A stretch of 64,000 bases of DNA from Rhodocyclaceae bacterium (GCA_013791905.1 VMSX01000030.1:414741-478740), one strand, 5' to 3'. Positions 47,868-57,384 are shown, counted from the first letter of the stretch. Program-made: numbers and translations. Notes: generated by a model not told the origin, from the sequence alone.

Positions 47868-48362
47868 TCAACCGCCTGCGTGAATGTGCCGCGCGGCCGC
47901 CAGCACTTCATCCTGGCTCATGCTTTCCAGCGGTAGCGCGAGGAATGCGGTGATGCGCTGCTTCAGGGACGGGTAGGCTTCCTCGAAGGCTGCGCGCCGC
48001 GCTTCGAGGGGCTCAACGTGGGCCGGGTCGGGGATGCCCCAGTGGGCGGTGCTCGGGTGGCCGGGCCAGACCGGACAGGTCGCGTTGGCGGCATTGCCAC
48101 AGACGGTGATGATGAAATCAAAAGTCGGCGCTGGCGGGACGGCGTGCGGACCAAACTCGTCCCAGGACTTGTTGCGCACACCTTCACACGGCACGCCGTG
48201 CTTCGCCAGTGTTTCCAGCGCGACGGGATTCACCTGTCCGGCCGGCTTACTGCCTGCTGAAAATGCTTTGAGGCGCCCGGCGCCGAGATGATTGAACAGC
48301 ATCTCGGCGAGAATGGAGCGGGCGGAGTTGCCGGTGCACAGTAGAAGAACATTGAAGGTCAT
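47868..48362 (-). CDS. arsC: Arsenate reductase ArsC (LMW phosphatase type)
   Basis: Cytoplasmic arsenate reductase, 164 residues. P-loop CTGNSAR (Cys9-Arg15), NPVALETLAKHGVPCEGVRNKSWDEF, ITVCGNAANATCPVWPG and HWGIPDPAHVE fit the family. Residues about 73-81 (AVPPAPTF) just before DFIITVC are encoded antisense by an exact copy of the dispersed repeat; this loop is a few residues longer than in homologues as I recall them. It lies 43 bp downstream of phnE on the same strand, so phnCDE-arsC-acr3 may be cotranscribed. Confidence 0.92.
   Translation of the reverse strand: MTFNVLLLCTGNSARSILAEMLFNHLGAGRLKAFSAGSKPAGQVNPVALETLAKHGVPCEGVRNKSWDEFGPHAVPPAPTFDFIITVCGNAANATCPVWPGHPSTAHWGIPDPAHVEPLEARRAAFEEAYPSLKQRITAFLALPLESMSQDEVLAAARHIHAGG
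48120..48144 (+). repeat. Dispersed 25-bp repeat, copy 12 (inside arsC)
   Basis: Exact copy embedded in the arsC reading frame, antisense orientation, coding for AVPPAPTF between SWDEF and the DFIITVC strand. Confidence 0.85.
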
Positions 48363-48405
48363 GAAAATTCCACTAGCAGACGGAACACCGCCAGCTTCTT
48401 GCTTT

Positions 48406-49212
48406 CTAAACGAGAAGCTTGCGCACGTGCGCCGACAGCAGGTCGATGGCGCTGACGGTGACGATGATGATCAGCATCACCGCGCCGGTTTCGGCGTACT
48501 GGAAGCCGCGGATGATTTCCCATAGCACCACGCCGATGCCGCCTGCCCCCACCATGCCCACAACCGAGGCAGAACGCACGTTCGATTCGAGGCGGTACAG
48601 CGTGAAAGATATCCACATCGGAATGACCTGCGGGATGACTCCGTACACAATTTCGTGCATGGCACTGGCGCCGGTGGAGCGAATGCCTTCCACCGGTTGC
48701 GGGTCGATGGCCTCCACGGTTTCCGAAAACAGTTTGGCCAGCACGCCCGTGGTGTGAATCCACAACGCCAGCACCCCGGCAAACGGCCCCAGACCGACCG
48801 CCACTACAAACAGCATGGCGAAAACCATCTCGTTGATCGCCCGGCAACCGTCCATAAACCGGCGTATTGGCTGGTACACCCACCATGGCACGATGTTGGC
48901 CGAGGCCAGCAGCGCCATCGGCACGGCGGTCACCACGGCCAGCACCGTGCCCCACAGGGCGATTTGCAGGGTGATGACCATTTCATGTGCGTACAGTCGC
49001 CACTGCGTAAAGTCGGGAGGAAAAAAATCGGCCGCGTAGGTGGCCATGTTGCCGGAGTCGCGCCAGAGGTCGAATGGGCGCATGTCGGCACCTCTCCATG
49101 AGGCGGCCAGCAGGAGCAGCAGCATGGCCCATGACAGATACCAGGTCAGGCTGCGCTTCGGCGCGGTCGACGCAGCCAGCGCGATGGCGGCGGAAGGACG
49201 GGTTGCTTGCAT
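48406..49212 (-). CDS. phnE: Phosphonate ABC transporter permease PhnE
   Basis: Inner-membrane permease, 268 residues, about six helices. [23 protein letters not shown] and the EAA loop [26 protein letters not shown] are typical of PhnE. It is last of the phnCDE set. A 74-bp gap separates it from phnD. Confidence 0.94.
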   Translation of the reverse strand: MQATRPSAAIALAASTAPKRSLTWYLSWAMLLLLLAASWRGADMRPFDLWRDSGNMATYAADFFPPDFTQWRLYAHEMVITLQIALWGTVLAVVTAVPMALLASANIVPWWVYQPIRRFMDGCRAINEMVFAMLFVVAVGLGPFAGVLALWIHTTGVLAKLFSETVEAIDPQPVEGIRSTGASAMHEIVYGVIPQVIPMWISFTLYRLESNVRSASVVGMVGAGGIGVVLWEIIRGFQYAETGAVMLIIIVTVSAIDLLSAHVRKLLV

Positions 49213-49286
49213 GAGGGAACGGTGAGTGGCTCGTCAAGGGAACGCCGCACGCCCGGCGATACGCGGGCGGCGGGCAATGTCGATGG

Positions 49287-50231
49287 TCAGTTCAGCGCGG
49301 CCAGCTTCTTGTCGAGCTCGACCAGGCGGATATTCTTGTCAGACTCGCTCAGCACGGGATCGGCTGCGATCTTGCCGCGCTGGCTAAACAATTCCAGCTG
49401 GCGGATCGGGATCAACTGGTGGTTGCTCGACTCCTTGAAACCCGAGAGCTTGGAGAGCTTCATGAGGATGTCCTTCTCGCGCGCGTCGACCTTGCCGTAG
49501 TTGAAAAAGAAGTTCTTGATCTTGGTCTTGGTGGCCTCGGGCAAATCCTTGCGCATGACCAGCGGGTCAAGCGGGATCAGCGGCGAGGTCCACACGACCT
49601 TGATATCATTGAACTTTTCCGGGTGGCGCTGCTGGATTTTTCCCAGGTTCTCGCTGTTGTTGGTGGCCACGTCTACCTGTTTATTGGCCACCGCCAGGGC
49701 ATTGGTTTCGTGGTTGGCGCTGCGCGTGATCTTGAAGTGAGACTTGGCGTCGATTTTGTTTTGCGCGAAGACGTAGAAGCCCGGCACCAGGAAGCCAGAG
49801 GTTGAGTTGGGGTCGCCGTTGCCGAAACTCAGGTTCTTGCCATTCTTCAGCACGTCATCCAGCGTGTTGATCGGACTGTCGCGATGCACGATCAGGTGCG
49901 AGTAGTAGCCTTGGCTACCGTCAGCATTGACCATCTGCGCGAACACCTCGCCGCTGGCGCGATCCACGGCTTCCATGGCGGACTTGTTGCCGAACCAGCC
50001 GATTTGGACCTTGTTGAAGCGCATGCTCTCGATGACGCCGGCGTAGTCAGGGGCAAAAAAGGCAGTGACTTTCAGGCCGGTTTGGCGGCTCATGTCATCG
50101 ATCAGCGGTTGCCAGTCCTGCTTGAGGTTTTGCGTGGTTTCGGTCGAAATGATACCGAAGTTGATGTCCTGCGCGAAGGCACTACTCAGACCCAGGCTCA
50201 GAACCAGGGCGAAACACAGTTTTTTCAGCAT
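49287..50231 (-). CDS. phnD: Phosphonate ABC transporter substrate-binding protein PhnD
   Basis: Periplasmic binding protein, 314 residues. Signal peptide LCFALVLSLGLSSAFAQ, then INFGIISTETTQNLKQDWQPL, FFAPDYAGVIESMRFNKVQIGWFGNKSAME and VVWTSPLIPLDPLVMRKDLP, the family pattern. The ligand could be alkylphosphonate or 2-aminoethylphosphonate. Confidence 0.94.
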   Translation of the reverse strand: MLKKLCFALVLSLGLSSAFAQDINFGIISTETTQNLKQDWQPLIDDMSRQTGLKVTAFFAPDYAGVIESMRFNKVQIGWFGNKSAMEAVDRASGEVFAQMVNADGSQGYYSHLIVHRDSPINTLDDVLKNGKNLSFGNGDPNSTSGFLVPGFYVFAQNKIDAKSHFKITRSANHETNALAVANKQVDVATNNSENLGKIQQRHPEKFNDIKVVWTSPLIPLDPLVMRKDLPEATKTKIKNFFFNYGKVDAREKDILMKLSKLSGFKESSNHQLIPIRQLELFSQRGKIAADPVLSESDKNIRLVELDKKLAALN

Positions 50232-50283
50232 GAGATTGCTCCAGAAAGGTTAGGTTGAAAAAAAGAAAACTCAGCGCCAGTAC

Positions 50284-51162
50284 TTACGCACCGGCTGCAC
50301 GCCACGACGCCAGCGCGGGCTGCGGCAGCATATGCACGGGGACGCCGTCAGACTGCGGCGCGTGTGTGGGTGTGGGGGTGTGGGAGGGCAGGATTTCGTC
50401 GACCTGGACGCCATACAACTCGCGCAACAGCGCCGGCGTGAGCGTGGTGGAAGGCCCATCAAACACCACCTGCCCCTGGTGCAGCGCCACCACGCGCGGG
50501 CAGTACTTCAGCGCCATCTCGACCTGGTGCAGCGACACAATGACCGTGCAGCGGTCTTCGCGGTTGATGCGCGTCAGGATTTCCATTACCTTGCGCGAGG
50601 ATTCCGGGTCCAGCGAGGCGATGGGCTCATCGGCCAGAACCACCTTGGCTCCCTGCACCAGCGCGCGCGCAATCGCGGCGCGTTGCTGCTGTCCGCCCGA
50701 CAGTGTGGAGGCACGCTGAGCATGGCACTCGGCGATACCCACCCGTTGCAGCGCATCCACGGCTTGGGCGCGCTGCTGTGGCGTGAACAGGCGCAGCCAA
50801 CCGCGCCACCGAGGGGTGCGGTGCAGCAGGCCCACCATCACGTTCACCAACACCGGCAAGCGGGACACCAGATTGAACTGCTGGAACACAAATCCGATGT
50901 TGGCGCGCACCCGGCGAATGTCGCGGCTCACGCGGCCGCCCCGTTGCACGCAGCAGCCATCAACTTCAATCAGCGACTCGCTGGCGCCATCAGCGACCAC
51001 CAGCCCGGCTATATGGCGTAGCAGGGTGGATTTGCCAGAACCCGAGGCGCCGATCAGGGCCACCATTTCGCCGCGCAACACGTTCAGGTTGACGTCACGC
51101 AGGGCATGCTTGCCGTTGGGAAAATGTTTGTTGAGTTGCTGGATGCGAAGCACGGTTTCCAT
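50284..51162 (-). CDS. phnC: Phosphonate ABC transporter ATP-binding protein PhnC
   Basis: ATPase of the phosphonate importer, 292 residues. Walker [47 protein letters not shown] 51162 ([17 protein letters not shown]) is chosen. The C-terminus carries an unusual Pro/Thr/His-rich tail of about 30 residues ([20 protein letters not shown]). A good Pho box lies about 50 bp upstream. Confidence 0.94.
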   Translation of the reverse strand: METVLRIQQLNKHFPNGKHALRDVNLNVLRGEMVALIGASGSGKSTLLRHIAGLVVADGASESLIEVDGCCVQRGGRVSRDIRRVRANIGFVFQQFNLVSRLPVLVNVMVGLLHRTPRWRGWLRLFTPQQRAQAVDALQRVGIAECHAQRASTLSGGQQQRAAIARALVQGAKVVLADEPIASLDPESSRKVMEILTRINREDRCTVIVSLHQVEMALKYCPRVVALHQGQVVFDGPSTTLTPALLRELYGVQVDEILPSHTPTPTHAPQSDGVPVHMLPQPALASWRAAGA

Positions 51163-51211
51163 GTTTGGCTCTCTCAGGTTGGCTAGAAAAAACGCAGTGT
51201 GGTAACGCAAT

Positions 51212-51229
51212 GTGACATCGTGATGACAG
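51212..51229 (-). promoter_or_regulatory. Pho box upstream of phnC
   Basis: On the minus strand CTGTCAT-CACG-ATGTCAC gives PhoB half-sites of 7/7 and 6/7 with the 4-base spacer. A weaker third half follows, and CACACT ten bases after the second half could be a -10. It lies in the 99-bp phnM-phnC gap, so phnC has its own phosphate-responsive promoter. Confidence 0.72.
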
Positions 51230-51261
51230 TACGTCGTGGCGACGGTGGCTGGCGGCGCGTC

Positions 51262-52416
51262 TTACAGCACACGCCGCCCTTCGCGCCACACCGAGCACAC
51301 CACGGCCTGACGCGCGCCATCGGGCAGCTCAGCCATGCGTACCCGCACCAGGTCGGCGCGCAGGCCTTGCTCCAGCGCACCGCGGTCATGCAGACCCGTA
51401 GCCTGCGCCGGGGTGCGCGTGACCGTTGTCACGGCCTGCGGCAGCGTCAGTAGATCGTCGCGTACCAGGCGCATGACGGCACCCAGCAGGCTGCTGGGGA
51501 CATAGTCAGACGAAAGGATATCCAGCAGCCCTAGACGCGCAAGCTCGGCCGCGGCCACGTTGCCCGAATGCGAACCGCCGCACATCACGTTGGGCCCACC
51601 CATCACGGTGGACAGCCCACGGCCGTGCGCGGCCCGCGCGGCGGCTACCGTGGTGGGAAATTCCGACACGCTGGCCCCTTCGGCATGGGCCTGCGCCACG
51701 TGCTCCACCGTGGTGTCGTCGTGGCTGGCCAGTGCGATGCCGTGCGTGCGGCAGTAGTCCACAAAATAGCTACGGTGCGGCTGCGCATACTGTGCTTGCA
51801 GCGCGCCCGAGTGCGCCACTTGGCGCTCGAACTTCTCATGGCTCCAGCCCTTCTTGCCGGTGTAGTAAATGCGCGCCTGCTCGATGTCCTCCCACTGGCG
51901 CTGGCCGGGTGTGTGGTCCATCAGCGAAATGAGCGACAGGCGCGGGTGCCCGAGGAAGGGCTCAAACAGTTCAATGGTATTGGGCGCGGGCAGCTCGCAG
52001 CGCACATGCAGGTGGTGGTCGGCGCGTAGCAGCCCTTGCGCGGTGCAGGTATCCAGGGTGGACAGAACCTGGGCACAGGTGCTGCCGCGCAGGCTGTCGG
52101 TGTCGGCTTCGCCGACACCCAGCGCGTCGAATACCGTGGTGATACCCGCTGCCGCAATCTCGGCGTCGTGTGCCAGCAGGGCCGGCAGTTCCGCCCACTG
52201 CACCTTGGGTCGCGGCATCAGGTGGCGCTCGAAGTTGTCGGTGTGTATTTCAACCAGCCCAGGCAGCAGATAGTCGCCCTCCAGATCAAGCGCGGTGACG
52301 GCGCTGTTGCCGCTGGTCAGGCCGGCGATGCGACCCTGCGCCACGGCCAATGCGCCGTGAACCACCTCGTCGCCCAGTACCATGCGGGCATTTTTAAAAA
52401 CAGTGTGGATGCTCAT
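51262..52416 (-). CDS. phnM: Second PhnM (ribose 1-phosphonate 5-triphosphate diphosphatase)
   Basis: A 384-residue paralogue of the PhnM at 44221, with the same signatures: YLLPGLVEIHTDNFERHLMP, SLMDHTPGQRQW, LASHDDTTVEHVAQA and VMGGPNVMCGGSHSGNVAA. The N- and C-termini differ and the sequences are clearly diverged, so it is not a recent duplicate; transfer with phnCDE from another lineage is plausible. It lies upstream of phnC on the same strand. A 126-bp gap to the PhnO-like gene holds no visible gene. Confidence 0.94.
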   Translation of the reverse strand: MSIHTVFKNARMVLGDEVVHGALAVAQGRIAGLTSGNSAVTALDLEGDYLLPGLVEIHTDNFERHLMPRPKVQWAELPALLAHDAEIAAAGITTVFDALGVGEADTDSLRGSTCAQVLSTLDTCTAQGLLRADHHLHVRCELPAPNTIELFEPFLGHPRLSLISLMDHTPGQRQWEDIEQARIYYTGKKGWSHEKFERQVAHSGALQAQYAQPHRSYFVDYCRTHGIALASHDDTTVEHVAQAHAEGASVSEFPTTVAAARAAHGRGLSTVMGGPNVMCGGSHSGNVAAAELARLGLLDILSSDYVPSSLLGAVMRLVRDDLLTLPQAVTTVTRTPAQATGLHDRGALEQGLRADLVRVRMAELPDGARQAVVCSVWREGRRVL

Positions 52417-52542
52417 GCCAGGCTCCTGAAATCAGCGACGTTAATGCGCTGCTGTTTGCCGCCCGAACGGGTGGCGGGCGGCAGACGCCACAAACATCCG
52501 GGAATGCGCAGCAAGGGATGAGGGTGCATAGGGGATCTCACG

Positions 52543-52995
52543 TCAAGGCTCAATCAAAAAACTCAGGCCGTGCCGTGCAAAGCCGAGCGACTCGTAAAAG
52601 GCATGCGCCGCATGGCGCTTGCGGTCGGAGGACAGAGCCAGCTTGTAGCAACCTGCCAGACGTGCCTGCTCGATGGCATGGATCATCATCCGGCGTCCGA
52701 TACCCTGACCTTGCCGGTTCGGAACCACTACCACGTCTTCTGCAATGGCTGACGCCGCGCCGCAGTGCGCCAAGTTATGCATGATCAGCAGGGCGTAGCT
52801 GCCGACCACCGCGCCGCCCTCATCCTCGTCGCAGGCGACGAACAGGCGGTAGTTCGGGTAGCTGGCGAACTCGGCCAGCAGTTTCTGCGCTTTGTCTATT
52901 GACAGAGTCTGACCGCTATCCATGTCAGGTTGGGCATAGAGGCCAAGTACCGCCGGCAGGTCGTCTGGGGTGGCTTGTCGAACAGCAATTTTCAT
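52543..52995 (-). CDS. GNAT acetyltransferase, PhnO-like
   Basis: A 150-residue GNAT fold protein: IAVRQATPDDLPAVLGLY (motif C start), IAEDVVVVPNRQGQGIGRRMM (motif A, acetyl-CoA loop) and HAAHAFYESLGFARHGLSFLI (motif B). Its length, context next to phnM and phnCDE, and a Pho-box-like site upstream suggest aminoalkylphosphonate N-acetyltransferase (PhnO). Substrate specificity of GNAT proteins cannot be read from sequence. ATG 52995 is chosen; a copy of the dispersed repeat lies 12 bp upstream. Confidence 0.78.
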   Translation of the reverse strand: MKIAVRQATPDDLPAVLGLYAQPDMDSGQTLSIDKAQKLLAEFASYPNYRLFVACDEDEGGAVVGSYALLIMHNLAHCGAASAIAEDVVVVPNRQGQGIGRRMMIHAIEQARLAGCYKLALSSDRKRHAAHAFYESLGFARHGLSFLIEP

Positions 52996-53007
52996 GCAAA
53001 CTCCTGA

Positions 53008-53032
53008 AAAAGTCGGCGCTGGCGGGACGCCG
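53008..53032 (+). repeat. Dispersed 25-bp repeat, copy 13
   Basis: One mismatch (GACGCCG for GACGGCG). It lies 12 bp upstream of the PhnO-like gene start, inside what must be that gene's leader. Confidence 0.85.
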
Positions 53033-53086
53033 CTCGGCGGGGCGGTAAAGGCTGACGCTCCATGGCGGGTAGTGTCAGGCGGCCAG

Positions 53087-53104
53087 ATGACGCGACAATG
53101 ACAC
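53087..53104 (-). promoter_or_regulatory. Pho-box-like site upstream of the PhnO-like gene
   Basis: On the minus strand GTGTCAT-TGTC-GCGTCAT gives half-sites of 6/7 and 5/7 with correct spacing, followed ten bases later by GACACT as a possible -10. It lies about 92 bp before the start codon. Confidence 0.48.
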
Positions 53105-53202
53105 TTTTGTGAAAGATGCCACCGCGACACAAGCCGGCTCAAGAATGAATGGGGCGCCGTGACACTGGACGCAATGCTGCTCGACAGCCCGAATTCACAG
53201 CA

Positions 53203-53247
53203 TCGTAATCATTCTGCAAAACTCATGTAACCGACTCTTCCGACAAT
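53203..53247 (+). promoter_or_regulatory. Pho-box-like promoter of olsB
   Basis: Three half-sites with exact 11-base periodicity, TCGTAAT-CATT-CTGCAAA-ACTC-ATGTAAC (53203-53231), are followed ten bases later by GACAAT (53242-53247) as a -10. Individual half-sites are only 5-6/7, but the spacing copies that of the pstS promoter. Confidence 0.55.
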
Positions 53248-53280
53248 GCCGCCACAACCCAAGACGACAAGGAGAAGAGC

Positions 53281-54048
53281 ATGCTGCACACCCAGGAATG
53301 GCAAGCCCACGACATCCATCACCATCAAAACTATTCAATCAGCTTGGCGCTCAATGCGCACGAGGTCAAGGAAGCCCAGCGCCTGCGCTACCGCGTCTTT
53401 GTCGAGGAACTCGGTGCCAGGATTCAAACGCCCATCGCCGGCGTCGATGCCGACCGCTTCGATCGGCATTGCGAGCATCTGATTGTCCGCGACACATCGA
53501 ACGCCGGAGCCGGCAGGGTCGTCGGCACCTACCGCATCCTGACGCCCGAGGCCGCCAGCAGAGCCGGCAACTACTACAGCGAAAGCGAATTTGATCTCAC
53601 CCGCCTGCGCTACCTGCGGGATGGCATGGTCGAGGTCGGCCGTTCCTGCATTCACCCCGACTACCGCAATGGCACGGTGATCGCGCTGCTGTGGAGCAAG
53701 CTGGCCGAGTTCATGGCACGCCACGACTACCGCACCCTGATCGGCTGCGCCTCGGTCAGCATGGCCGACGGCGGTCACAACGCCGCCAACCTGTTCGTGC
53801 AATTGCTCGACGCGCACCTCGCGCCGCTCGAGTACCGGGTCTTCCCGCGCGAGCCCCTGCCCTTCGAACGCTTGGTCACCGGCCGCGCCGCCGCCATACC
53901 GCCGCTGCTCAAGGGCTACCTGCGCGCTGGCGCCTGGGTCTGCGGCGAGCCGGCCTGGAACGCCGATTTCAATACCGCCGACCTGCCGCTGCTGCTGCCG
54001 ATGTCGCGCCTCACCCCGCGCTACGCACGGCACCTCGTGCGCGGCTGA
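53281..54048 (+). CDS. olsB: L-ornithine N-acyltransferase OlsB
   Basis: A 255-residue acyl-ACP-dependent GNAT-related acyltransferase that makes lyso-ornithine lipid, the first step of phosphorus-free ornithine lipids. AQRLRYRVFVEELGARI, DRFDRHCEHLIVRD, VEVGRSCIHPDYRNGTVIALLW and LIGCASVSMADGG are OlsB hallmarks. The ATG at 53281 follows GGAGAAG. No olsA is adjacent. In studied bacteria olsB is induced by phosphate limitation, matching the Pho-box-like site upstream. Confidence 0.87.
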   Translation: MLHTQEWQAHDIHHHQNYSISLALNAHEVKEAQRLRYRVFVEELGARIQTPIAGVDADRFDRHCEHLIVRDTSNAGAGRVVGTYRILTPEAASRAGNYYSESEFDLTRLRYLRDGMVEVGRSCIHPDYRNGTVIALLWSKLAEFMARHDYRTLIGCASVSMADGGHNAANLFVQLLDAHLAPLEYRVFPREPLPFERLVTGRAAAIPPLLKGYLRAGAWVCGEPAWNADFNTADLPLLLPMSRLTPRYARHLVRG

Positions 54049-54054
54049 GAACGC

Positions 54055-55380
54055 CTACTTGGCAGCCGCATCCTCGGCGAGCGCCCGGCGCATGCGCCTG
54101 ATGCCGAACAGTGCGAGGAACGCAATCAGCGGAATCGACACGGCGGTGGCAATCTCGGGCGACAGGCCGGGAAGCAGATACTGGCCCGCCTTGGCGAGGT
54201 AATGCACAAGCTGCGATCCGTAGTAGGTGATGGCGACGATCGACAGGCCCTCGACCGTTTCCTGCAAACGCAATTGCAGCTTGGCGCGATTGTTCATCTG
54301 GGCCAGCAACTCATGGTTTTGTCTTTCAATCTCGATATCGACGCGGGTGCGCAGCAACTGACTGTTGCGCGCCACGCGGCCTGACAGGTCGTCCTGCCGC
54401 CGTGCCATGGCCGCGCAGGTATCCATCGCCGGCAACAGACGACGCAGCATGAATTCGTTGAGCGTCGGAAAACCCGGGATACGCAACTCACGCAAATCCT
54501 CGATCCGTTGCATGACCAGACTGTGATAAGCGCGGGCGGCAGCAAAACGAAAGGTGGTGCGCGCCACCGAATGTTCGACTTCCGCGGCCAGCTTCGCAAG
54601 ACTGGCCAGCACCGCGCGCTCGTCCTCCGGCGAACGCGCCTGGCCGATGTGATCCATCAACTCGGCCAACTCCTTTTCAGCACCACCCAACCAGCGGCCC
54701 ACCTCCTTGGCAACCGGCAAACCGAGCAAGGCCATCATCCGATAAGTCTCGATTTCCAGCAAACGCTGAACCGCCCGTCCCGCCTGGCGTTGTGTCAGCG
54801 CGGCATCGAGCACGAGAAAGTGCGAAAAGCCGTTGTCGAACATGAAGTCCGTAAACACCCACGCTGCACCCGCGCCCACCTGAACGGCCACCATCTGATG
54901 CCCGCTCGGCGGAAAACCGGCGATCACCGCTTCCGGCGACATCTCCGCCGTCGAGCGCAGCTCGACATGCGTCGCGACAATCAACTGTCCGGGGATCGCC
55001 GCCAGGAACGAAGGCACAACGGCCTCCAGCGCCGTTGAATCCGGGTTGAACGGCTCGCCGACCACCAGCGGCCGGGAAAAAGTGTAGCTCGAAAACTCGG
55101 TATGCAACTCCCAGCGCAGGCGAAAACTGCCGGCGTCGAGCACCAGGTGCGTATCCGAGCTTTCAACCGACTGACAGACGCTGGACTGGCACAAGCGCGC
55201 GAGATTGTCGCGTTCAACCTGCTCCGTCAAACCTTCATGTTTGAAGGCAAGATGCGAAACGATCAGCGGGCTGCTCAGGGGAATCGGTAAATGGGCGTGA
55301 AACTCGCTGTTCAACCGCTCGCGGAGCGGATGCTCTTCGAGTCCAGCCAATTTCAACCTGGTGTTCAATCTGGCGTGCAT
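54055..55380 (-). CDS. DUF3422 family membrane protein
   Basis: A 441-residue protein of the DUF3422 family. The N-terminal part begins HPLRERLNSEFHAHLPIPL, the central region is a long helical bundle (about 230-370, with TLNEFMLRRLLPAMDTC), and two C-terminal transmembrane helices (VAITYYGSQLVHYLAKAGQYLL and IATAVSIPLIAFLALFGIRRM) anchor it, a topology like some CorA-type or SLC-like proteins. Function unknown. ATG 55380 is used; TTG 55395 is in frame. It is convergent with olsB with six bases between the stops. Confidence 0.85.
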   Translation of the reverse strand: MHARLNTRLKLAGLEEHPLRERLNSEFHAHLPIPLSSPLIVSHLAFKHEGLTEQVERDNLARLCQSSVCQSVESSDTHLVLDAGSFRLRWELHTEFSSYTFSRPLVVGEPFNPDSTALEAVVPSFLAAIPGQLIVATHVELRSTAEMSPEAVIAGFPPSGHQMVAVQVGAGAAWVFTDFMFDNGFSHFLVLDAALTQRQAGRAVQRLLEIETYRMMALLGLPVAKEVGRWLGGAEKELAELMDHIGQARSPEDERAVLASLAKLAAEVEHSVARTTFRFAAARAYHSLVMQRIEDLRELRIPGFPTLNEFMLRRLLPAMDTCAAMARRQDDLSGRVARNSQLLRTRVDIEIERQNHELLAQMNNRAKLQLRLQETVEGLSIVAITYYGSQLVHYLAKAGQYLLPGLSPEIATAVSIPLIAFLALFGIRRMRRALAEDAAAK

Positions 55381-55586
55381 AGTATGACCTGTCAATCATG
55401 TGCAACAGTGATGTGAGACCCGTTTTCCCGGATGATGCCGTGAAACAGAAAGCGGACGCAACCTACCAATTCAATATTACAACTCGGTGACATGCCGATA
55501 GCAGCTTGCGGCGCGGAATTCTCCCCACCGATAACCATCCCGACGATAGGGTGCGATAATCCGCCCAATTTTCGCTCCCATAGATC

Positions 55587-57170
55587 ATGGAAATCACCAA
55601 CATCAACGATATCGAGCGTGCCACGCTCAAGGCGCGCCGCGAAATGTTCCGCTTTGGCATGGCGCTGCTGTTCATCATCGGTGTCATGTTCTACGCTTGG
55701 GCACGTGGCGGGGGCAGTTTCCTGTTGATCATGGCCACCGTTATCGGCGGTTACATGGCCATCAACATCGGCGCCAACGATGTTGCCAACAACGTCGGCC
55801 CGGCGGTCGGCTCGCGCGCCCTGACCATGACCGGCGCCCTGTTCATTGCGGCAATTTGCGAAGCGGCGGGAGCGCTGATCGCCGGCGGCGACGTGGTGCA
55901 GACGATCCGCGGCGGCATCATCAGCCAGGACAGCGTCGCCAATGCCGATGTTTTTGTCTGGCTGATGATGGCCGCGTTGCTGGCCGGGGCGATCTGGCTG
56001 AACATCGCTACCGCCGTCGGCGCGCCGGTTTCGACGACCCATTCCATCGTTGGCGGAGTGCTGGGTGCCGGCGTCGCCGCCGGTGGCTGGGGCATCGCCA
56101 ACTGGGGCACGATGGGCTACATCGCGGCCAGTTGGGTGATTTCGCCCGTCCTGGGCGGCATCATTGCGGCCGCATTTCTTTACCTCATCAAACGCCGCGT
56201 CACCTACCAGAGCGACATGATGGCGGCCGCCCGGCGGGTTGTCCCCTTGCTGGTGGCCTTCATGGCCTGGAGTTTCACTACCTATCTGATGCTGAAAGGT
56301 GTCAAGGCAGTGCTCAAAGTCAGCTTTGCAACTGCCTCACTGACCGGCCTGGTGGTGGCCATCATCGTCTATCTACTGGTGAAACCGCGTGTCGAGCGTC
56401 AATCGCGCAGCGGCGAAAGCACCGCGATCAATGACAAACCCCGTGTCAATACGATGTTCACCGTACCGCTGATCTTTGCCGCCGCCTTGCTCAGTTTCGC
56501 CCATGGTGCCAACGATGTGGCCAACGCGGTCGGTCCGCTTGCCGCAATCGCCGACGTGCTGGGTGGCGCCAACATCGGCAAATCCTCGCATATCCCCCTG
56601 TGGGTCATGATGGTCGGCGCGATTGGCATCGCCATCGGACTCGCCCTGTTTGGCCCCAAGCTGATCCGTACCGTCGGCTCCGAGATCACCGAACTGGACC
56701 AGATTCGCGCCTTTTGCATTGCCATGGCGGCCACCATCACCGTCATCATCGCCAGCCAGCTCGGCCTGCCGGTCAGCTCGACCCATATCGCCGTCGGCGG
56801 AATATTTGGTGTCGGCTTCCTGCGCGAGTTTCTCAAATCGAACTACGCACGCATGATCGATGAAATCCAGTCGCACCATCCGGAGGGCGATCAGGCGGCC
56901 ATCGAAGCCTTCCTGCGGCGCTTCGACAAAGCGCCGATCCACGAGAAGGGCAACATGCTCGAAGTACTGAAGCGCGAAGCCAAAGCCCGCGCGAACCCCG
57001 AACTGTTTTCGCCCAAGGACCGCAAGGGCTTGCGCAAGGTGTATCGCGGCGAACTGGTCAAACGCTCGCAATTGTTGAAAATCGCGGCGGCCTGGATCAT
57101 TACCGTGCCGGCCTCGGCACTGCTCGGCGCACTATTTTTCTTCGCGATCCGCGGCGCGATGTTGCCCTGA
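55587..57170 (+). CDS. pit: Low-affinity inorganic phosphate transporter (PiT family)
   Basis: A 527-residue PiT permease with two inverted repeats, each with its signature: GANDVANNVGPAVGSRAL near residue 60 and GANDVANAVGPLAAIADVLGG near 310. VSTTHSIVGGVLGAG and VSSTHIAVGGIFGVGFLRE follow each repeat. A cytoplasmic segment (about 420-500) precedes the last helix. It adds a proton- or metal-phosphate-coupled uptake route next to Pst. No convincing Pho box lies close to its start. Confidence 0.92.
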   Translation: MEITNINDIERATLKARREMFRFGMALLFIIGVMFYAWARGGGSFLLIMATVIGGYMAINIGANDVANNVGPAVGSRALTMTGALFIAAICEAAGALIAGGDVVQTIRGGIISQDSVANADVFVWLMMAALLAGAIWLNIATAVGAPVSTTHSIVGGVLGAGVAAGGWGIANWGTMGYIAASWVISPVLGGIIAAAFLYLIKRRVTYQSDMMAAARRVVPLLVAFMAWSFTTYLMLKGVKAVLKVSFATASLTGLVVAIIVYLLVKPRVERQSRSGESTAINDKPRVNTMFTVPLIFAAALLSFAHGANDVANAVGPLAAIADVLGGANIGKSSHIPLWVMMVGAIGIAIGLALFGPKLIRTVGSEITELDQIRAFCIAMAATITVIIASQLGLPVSSTHIAVGGIFGVGFLREFLKSNYARMIDEIQSHHPEGDQAAIEAFLRRFDKAPIHEKGNMLEVLKREAKARANPELFSPKDRKGLRKVYRGELVKRSQLLKIAAAWIITVPASALLGALFFFAIRGAMLP

Positions 57171-57269
57171 ATCGGGGATGAATCCCGGGTAGGCAGCCCT
57201 GCCTGCCTCATCCTCTGCGGCTGAACCCGCCATATAGCCAGCCTTTTCCGGCGTCAGGCCGAAAACCCG

Positions 57270-57294
57270 CGCCGTCCCGCCAGCGCCGACTTTT
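57270..57294 (-). repeat. Dispersed 25-bp repeat, copy 14
   Basis: Exact copy, minus orientation, about 100 bp after the pit stop and immediately before the AT-rich tract. Confidence 0.85.
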
Positions 57295-57384
57295 CTCAAA
57301 TCGAGAATAGAATTATTTATATATATATCAATATTAGAATATTTTTATTCACTTACTCGCCTGAGGGGAGTAATTTGCCCGGCT

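Noticed and set aside
55389-55413. Pho-box-like series upstream of pit
   Set aside because: Half-sites are 5-6/7 but lie about 175-200 bp before the start codon, partly over the DUF3422 start. It is too uncertain to annotate.
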